In this document: one piece after another, positions 5,909-8,957 of the stretch
How positions within the stretch are numbered: position 1 is the first letter of the stretch
Layout of the letters: each line of letters opens with the position of its first letter
Assembly (NCBI GenBank): GCA_023249695.1
Contig: JAHFCD010000057.1
Location: 1 to 8,957, forward strand
From: Elusimicrobiota bacterium
GTDB taxonomy: Bacteria > Elusimicrobiota > Elusimicrobia > UBA1565 > UBA9628
Reading direction: 5' to 3'
Length of the DNA stretch: 8,957 bases
Position numbers and translations under genes: made by a program
The notes under the pieces: generated by a model
The model's input: the letters and a program-made list of their open reading frames with translations, nothing else
Told to the model about the DNA's origin: nothing
Databases searched by the model: none

Positions 5909-6774
5909 AGGGACTTGGGCACGATGAGGCGCGCGGTCGACGAGAGCGCGTAGACCCCGCAGGCGATGCCGATGACGACCGGTCCCAGCGGCAGGTCGCG
6001 CGTAAAGGAAAGATAGAAGCCGGCGAACGCGCTCAATCCTCCGAGAAGCGAGGAGAGGATCGACAGCGACGCCATGCCCCGGGCCCACGGCAAGGCCGCC
6101 AGCGGCGGGATGACGAGGAAGCCGAAGATCACCAGGGGACCGACCGTCATCACGCCGAGCGAAATCGTCACGCCGATGATGAGATACAACAGAACGTCCC
6201 AGACCAGGACGTTGCGGCCCAGCGTGACGGCCATGTCCCGGTCGTAGGAGACCAAGGTGAATTCACGCTGGAACAGGAACATGCACGCGGTGACCGCTCC
6301 GAAGATGTCGAGCATCGCGTGGAAGTCCGCCTCGGAGATCGAGACGATCTCGCCCTTGAGCAGCCCGAGCATCTCGGTCTCGCCGGCGGCGTTCCAGGCG
6401 ACGAACAGGATCGACGCCGCCCAGGCCAGCGCGTACAGGGCGCCGATGCGTCCTTCGGAGAGTCCGGCGCCGCGGCGTTCGAGCGCGGCGAGGACGAGGA
6501 TGGTGCCCACCGTGAAGATCAGCGCGCCGACGATGGCCAGATGCTTCTCCTGGCTCTCGTTGCCCGCCAAAAAGTTGAGACCCAGGCCCTGGAGCATGAA
6601 GGCGAAGGCGATGCCGGAGGCCGAGACCTGGGGGAGGGCCACGCCCCAGAACACGAGGCGGCGCAGGACGAAGTAGACGCCGACGAGGGGGCAGACGAAG
6701 CCGACGACGATGCTCCCCCACACGGCGTGGTGCAGGAGGAAATCCGGCTTCAGCATCTCGTAGATCAGGCTCAT
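5902..6774 (-). CDS. znuB: Metal ABC transporter permease (ZnuB/TroC/MntB family)
   Basis: This is a 290-aa inner-membrane protein with about eight or nine hydrophobic segments. Family features are the N-terminal CPLVGVYFVLRRLVFWGVAL (28-47) and the late VGPLVIFGFLVIPPLAAL (211-228), which is the ABC-3 permease core. It would form the zinc (or manganese) channel with the ATPase encoded just before it. Oddly, the conserved GDxLxHAxLxG segment of classical members (GDTLAHASLLG in E. coli ZnuB) reads GVALPQVSASG here (44-54), so the Asp and His are replaced by Val and Gln. The ATG overlaps the znuC-like stop as ATGA (6774-6771). The frame remains open upstream inside znuC, but that extension has no family similarity. 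Confidence 0.88.
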   Translation of the reverse strand: MSLIYEMLKPDFLLHHAVWGSIVVGFVCPLVGVYFVLRRLVFWGVALPQVSASGIAFAFMLQGLGLNFLAGNESQEKHLAIVGALIFTVGTILVLAALERRGAGLSEGRIGALYALAWAASILFVAWNAAGETEMLGLLKGEIVSISEADFHAMLDIFGAVTACMFLFQREFTLVSYDRDMAVTLGRNVLVWDVLLYLIIGVTISLGVMTVGPLVIFGFLVIPPLAALPWARGMASLSILSSLLGGLSAFAGFYLSFTRDLPLGPVVIGIACGVYALSSTARLIVPKSLC

Positions 6775-7499
6775 AGCTCGGATTTGAAGACCTCGCTGAT
6801 CTTTCCCGAGGCGAACATCGCGGTCGAGGGCCCCGTCGTCACTCGGCCCTCGTCCACCCAGGCGACGTCGGTGAACAGGCCTTTCTCGGCGCTGACGCGG
6901 TGGCTGACCATGAGGATCGTGAGGCTGTGCTGATCCTTCAGATCCTTCAGGAGCTTGAGCAAAGCGTGCTGGGTCGTGATGTCGATGCCGGCCAGCGGCT
7001 CGTCGAGGACGAGGATCTCCGGCTCGGCGGCCAACGCGCGGGCGATCAGGACGCGCTGCTTCTGGCCGCCCGACAGGTCGCTCAGGCGCCGCTCCGCGAG
7101 ATGGGTGGCGCCGCAGTCGGCCAGGCAGCGGTTGACGATGTCGTCGTGGCCGGCCCCACGTAGCCGCTGGAGCAGGTCGAGCTTCCGGTAGGTCCCCATC
7201 GCGGTCACGGCGCGGGAGGTCAGCGGATAGAGGGGGTCGAGGCGCTCCTTCTGCGGCACGTATCCGAAGCGGGGCTTGCCGAAGAGCCCGCCGTGCTCGG
7301 CGAGCTCGCCGCGCAGGCACGGGATGAGCCCGAGCATCGTCTTGAGGATCGTCGTCTTGCCGGAGCCGTTGTGGCCGAGGATGCCCCAGAAGGAGCCGGG
7401 CGCGATGTCGAGGTCGACCTTCGTGAGAACGGGGGCTTTCCCGTAGCCGAGCGAGGCGTTCTTAAAGCGGATGAGCGGCTCGCTCGCGGCTTTTTTCAT
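6771..7499 (-). CDS. znuC: Metal ABC transporter ATP-binding protein (ZnuC/MntA-like)
   Basis: This is a 242-aa ABC ATPase. It has Walker A GHNGSGKTT (42-50), Q-loop FGYVPQ (Q83), signature LSGGQKQR (142-149), Walker B ILVLDEP (162-168), D-loop AGID (170-173) and switch His in VSHR (H200). It supplies energy for metal uptake through the adjacent permease. The frame stays open far upstream, but that part lies inside the binding-protein gene. The start at 7499 is supported by the ATGA overlap with the upstream stop and by the normal domain beginning IRFKNASLGYG. The segment after the Q-loop (KERLDPLYPLTSRAVTAMG) matches metal importers of the ZnuC/MntA class. The C-terminus lacks the longer His-rich tail seen in some ZnuC proteins. 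Confidence 0.9.
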   Translation of the reverse strand: MKKAASEPLIRFKNASLGYGKAPVLTKVDLDIAPGSFWGILGHNGSGKTTILKTMLGLIPCLRGELAEHGGLFGKPRFGYVPQKERLDPLYPLTSRAVTAMGTYRKLDLLQRLRGAGHDDIVNRCLADCGATHLAERRLSDLSGGQKQRVLIARALAAEPEILVLDEPLAGIDITTQHALLKLLKDLKDQHSLTILMVSHRVSAEKGLFTDVAWVDEGRVTTGPSTAMFASGKISEVFKSEL

Positions 7500-8422
7500 C
7501 GGCCCGCGGCCTTCAGGAGGTTCTTGAGATTGGCCTCGGACAGCTTGATGAAGGTCTCCGTGCCCGGCAGGGAGTTGGCCATCGTGCCGATGACGGCGAC
7601 CTTGGCTCCGGTCTGCTCGGCGAGCCAGGCGGGGGCCTTGGCGTCGTACTGCTGCTCGCGCACGATGAGGGAGACCTTCTGCTCCCGCATTTTCTTGACG
7701 AGCTCGGCGAGATGCGTCGGCGTCGGCGCGACGCCGGGCTTGAGCTCGATCGTGTCCACGAAGTCGATGCCGGTGAAGGCGCCGAGATAGGGGACGTCCT
7801 TGTGATAGGAGACCGCCTTGACGCCCTTGAGCGGAGCCGCCAGCTCCTTCCATTCCGCGATCTTGGGGTCGAGCTCGGCGAGATAGGTCGTGAGGTTCTT
7901 CTCGTAGTCGGCGGCGTGCGCCGGGTCGATGCGGGACAGCCCCGCCGCGATGTTGCGGGCGATGGCCCGGCCGTTCTCGGGGTTCAGGTTGTAATGCGGG
8001 TTGCCCTGCGGGTGGAGCTCGCCCTGGGCCCGGCTGAGGGACTCCGGTTTTTCCAGGACGCGCACCCCGGCGGAGCAGTCGACGCAGCCGGGGCCCAGGC
8101 AATTGAGCGTGTCGGGATCGGGGCGCATCGCGGGGTTTCTCGCGACGTCGAGCAGGCCGGGCATGAATCCGTGCTCGACCGTGAGCCCGAGATAGACGAC
8201 GGAGGCGGCGCGGTTGAGCTTGGTGACGAAGCTCGGCTTCATGACGACTTGGTGAATGTCCTCGGTGCCCCGAGCGAGGCCGTCCACGGAGACGAGGTCG
8301 CCGCCGACGCGCTGGGTGATGTCGACGAGCTCGGGGATCGTGGCCACGACGCGCAGCTTGGCGGCTTCGGCGAGCGGGTGAAGGGCGAGGAGCAGGACGG
8401 AGGCGTGGGCGAGCTTTCTCAT
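7496..8422 (-). CDS. znuA: Periplasmic metal-binding protein of a zinc/manganese ABC importer (ZnuA/TroA family)
   Basis: This is a 308-aa cluster A-I substrate-binding protein. It has a signal peptide MRKLAHASVLLLALHPLAEA (1-20), then two lobes joined by a helix. Three expected metal-ligand His residues are visible: H57 in TEDIHQVV, H143 in GNPHYNLNPENG and H207 in SYHKD. The usual fourth Asp/Glu is not found; that place reads GTMANS (279-284). There is no His-rich loop of the ZnuA type, and three Cys residues (C108, C113, C116) lie between the first two ligands. The start at 8422 is preferred over an ATG at 8449 because GGAG lies six bases upstream and the signal peptide begins there. The stop overlaps the znuC-like ATG. 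Zinc is the likeliest cargo; manganese is possible. Confidence 0.88.
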   Translation of the reverse strand: MRKLAHASVLLLALHPLAEAAKLRVVATIPELVDITQRVGGDLVSVDGLARGTEDIHQVVMKPSFVTKLNRAASVVYLGLTVEHGFMPGLLDVARNPAMRPDPDTLNCLGPGCVDCSAGVRVLEKPESLSRAQGELHPQGNPHYNLNPENGRAIARNIAAGLSRIDPAHAADYEKNLTTYLAELDPKIAEWKELAAPLKGVKAVSYHKDVPYLGAFTGIDFVDTIELKPGVAPTPTHLAELVKKMREQKVSLIVREQQYDAKAPAWLAEQTGAKVAVIGTMANSLPGTETFIKLSEANLKNLLKAAGR

Positions 8423-8428
8423 GATAGA

Positions 8429-8432
8429 CTCC
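8429..8432 (-). promoter_or_regulatory. Shine-Dalgarno (GGAG) deciding the znuA-like start
   Basis: GGAG on the minus strand sits six bases before the ATG at 8422. The alternative ATG at 8449, directly after the barrel gene's stop, has no such site and would add nine non-signal residues. Confidence 0.7.
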
Positions 8433-8449
8433 AATTCGGATGAGATCAT

Positions 8450-8957
8450 TTAACGGTCGCGGAAGCCATGGACGTGATGGCCCAGCACTCCGGTCCACTG
8501 CAGGCCGACCGTGTTGCTGCCGAGCCCGGCCGGGCGGTTGTCCGTCGCGCGAGAGAACGCCAGGCGTAGGCGCTGGAACTCGGTCACGTCGTAGGAAATG
8601 AAGGCGGTGAAGGTACGGGTGAGAGTCTTCGCCGTGTCGAGATCTTCGGTCAGGTCGATCATGGCGCCGGGCCGCCAGCGGGGCCCGACCTTGAACTGGA
8701 CGTAGGAGAAGCCCGCGTAGGAGCGGACGCGGTCCGTCGGCAGATTGGTCGCGGCGTCGAAACGGCGCTCGTTGTTCTGCATGACCTCGGTGCCCCAGAT
8801 GATCCCCTTGCTTATGCCGCCGGAGGCCGGCTGATACCGGTAGGTGAAATCCGCGCCGCTCAGGCTGCGCCAGGTGTTTTTGCGGGTTTGAAGGCCGGCG
8901 GAGGTGTTCGGCGCGTCGGGCGTGCCGTCAAGATTGTAGTCGGTCCCGGCGACGGAG
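8450..8957 (-). CDS. C-terminal half of an outer-membrane beta-barrel protein (5' end outside window)
   Basis: The frame is open from the right edge to TAA at 8452-8450 and gives at least 168 residues. Alternating polar and aromatic residues form barrel-type strands with turns: SGADFTYRYQPAS, GIIWGTEVMQNN, RSYAGFSYVQFKVGPRW, RTFTAFISYDVTEFQRLRLAF and NTVGLQWTGVLG. Aromatic residues sit near strand ends, and the last strand closes with HHVHGF and then RDR. This fits a porin or receptor barrel in the outer membrane. Its place just before the binding-protein gene (27 bases apart) suggests a role in metal entry. An ATG at 8782 is internal, not the start, because strand-like sequence continues upstream without a stop. 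The exact family cannot be named from this half. Confidence 0.78.
   Translation of the reverse strand, partial: SVAGTDYNLDGTPDAPNTSAGLQTRKNTWRSLSGADFTYRYQPASGGISKGIIWGTEVMQNNERRFDAATNLPTDRVRSYAGFSYVQFKVGPRWRPGAMIDLTEDLDTAKTLTRTFTAFISYDVTEFQRLRLAFSRATDNRPAGLGSNTVGLQWTGVLGHHVHGFRDR

Noticed and set aside
7712..8443. 243-codon plus-strand open frame opposite the znuA-like gene
   Set aside because: Antisense shadow of a gene with clear metal-ligand motifs, and no recognisable features of its own.
8423..8449. Upstream ATG at 8449 as the znuA-like start
   Set aside because: It adds nine residues before an otherwise standard signal peptide and has no ribosome site, while the ATG at 8422 has GGAG at six bases.
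8450..8782. Complete 110-aa gene starting at the ATG at 8782
   Set aside because: The frame stays open to the window edge with barrel-like strands upstream, so this is the end of a longer gene.
1..8957. CRISPR array, insertion sequence, tRNA or rRNA
   Set aside because: No regularly spaced direct repeats, transposase motifs, terminal inverted repeats or tRNA-like cloverleaf were seen.

Overview
This is a GC-rich window (roughly two-thirds G+C by eye) with tightly packed, often overlapping genes. It looks like chromosomal DNA of a Gram-negative bacterium: one gene encodes an outer-membrane beta-barrel and several others encode periplasmic or inner-membrane proteins. The phylum cannot be fixed from the sequence. 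The gene content would fit a GC-rich environmental lineage (Elusimicrobiota-like, Acidobacteriota-like or similar), but that is only a hunch. I saw no mobile element, CRISPR array, tRNA or rRNA.

Left part, plus strand (1-1823). The window opens with the last 14 codons of a gene. A 74-base gap follows, holding a hairpin and a palindrome with an extended -10-like motif directly before a start codon. Then come three genes joined by 4-base ATGA overlaps: a TrmJ-type SpoU RNA 2'-O-methyltransferase, an MTH1-like Nudix hydrolase that probably cleans oxidised nucleotides, and an unrecognised multi-pass membrane protein. This unit meets the minus-strand genes tail to tail, with overlapping stop codons at 1820-1823.

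Right part, minus strand (8957 down to 1820). Nine genes run in one direction with no gap over 44 bases. In transcription order they are: the C-terminal half of an outer-membrane barrel with a His-rich end; znuA-like metal-binding protein; znuC-like ATPase; znuB-like permease; a ZIP-family metal permease; an unrecognised protein with a signal peptide, a periplasmic domain and a multi-pass membrane domain (loosely HupE/UreJ-like in layout); an ABC-2 type ATPase; its permease; and a membrane-anchored TPR-like protein.

The first five genes read as a complete cation route: outer-membrane entry, periplasmic capture, then two mechanistically different inner-membrane importers (ABC and ZIP). Zinc is the best guess, but several metal-site residues in the binding protein and permease differ from classical zinc or manganese systems. 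The last four genes form a tightly coupled module of unknown function. A possible leaderless start before its first gene suggests it may also be transcribed separately. This module, directly downstream of a metal-import operon, is the part of the window most likely to hold something undescribed.
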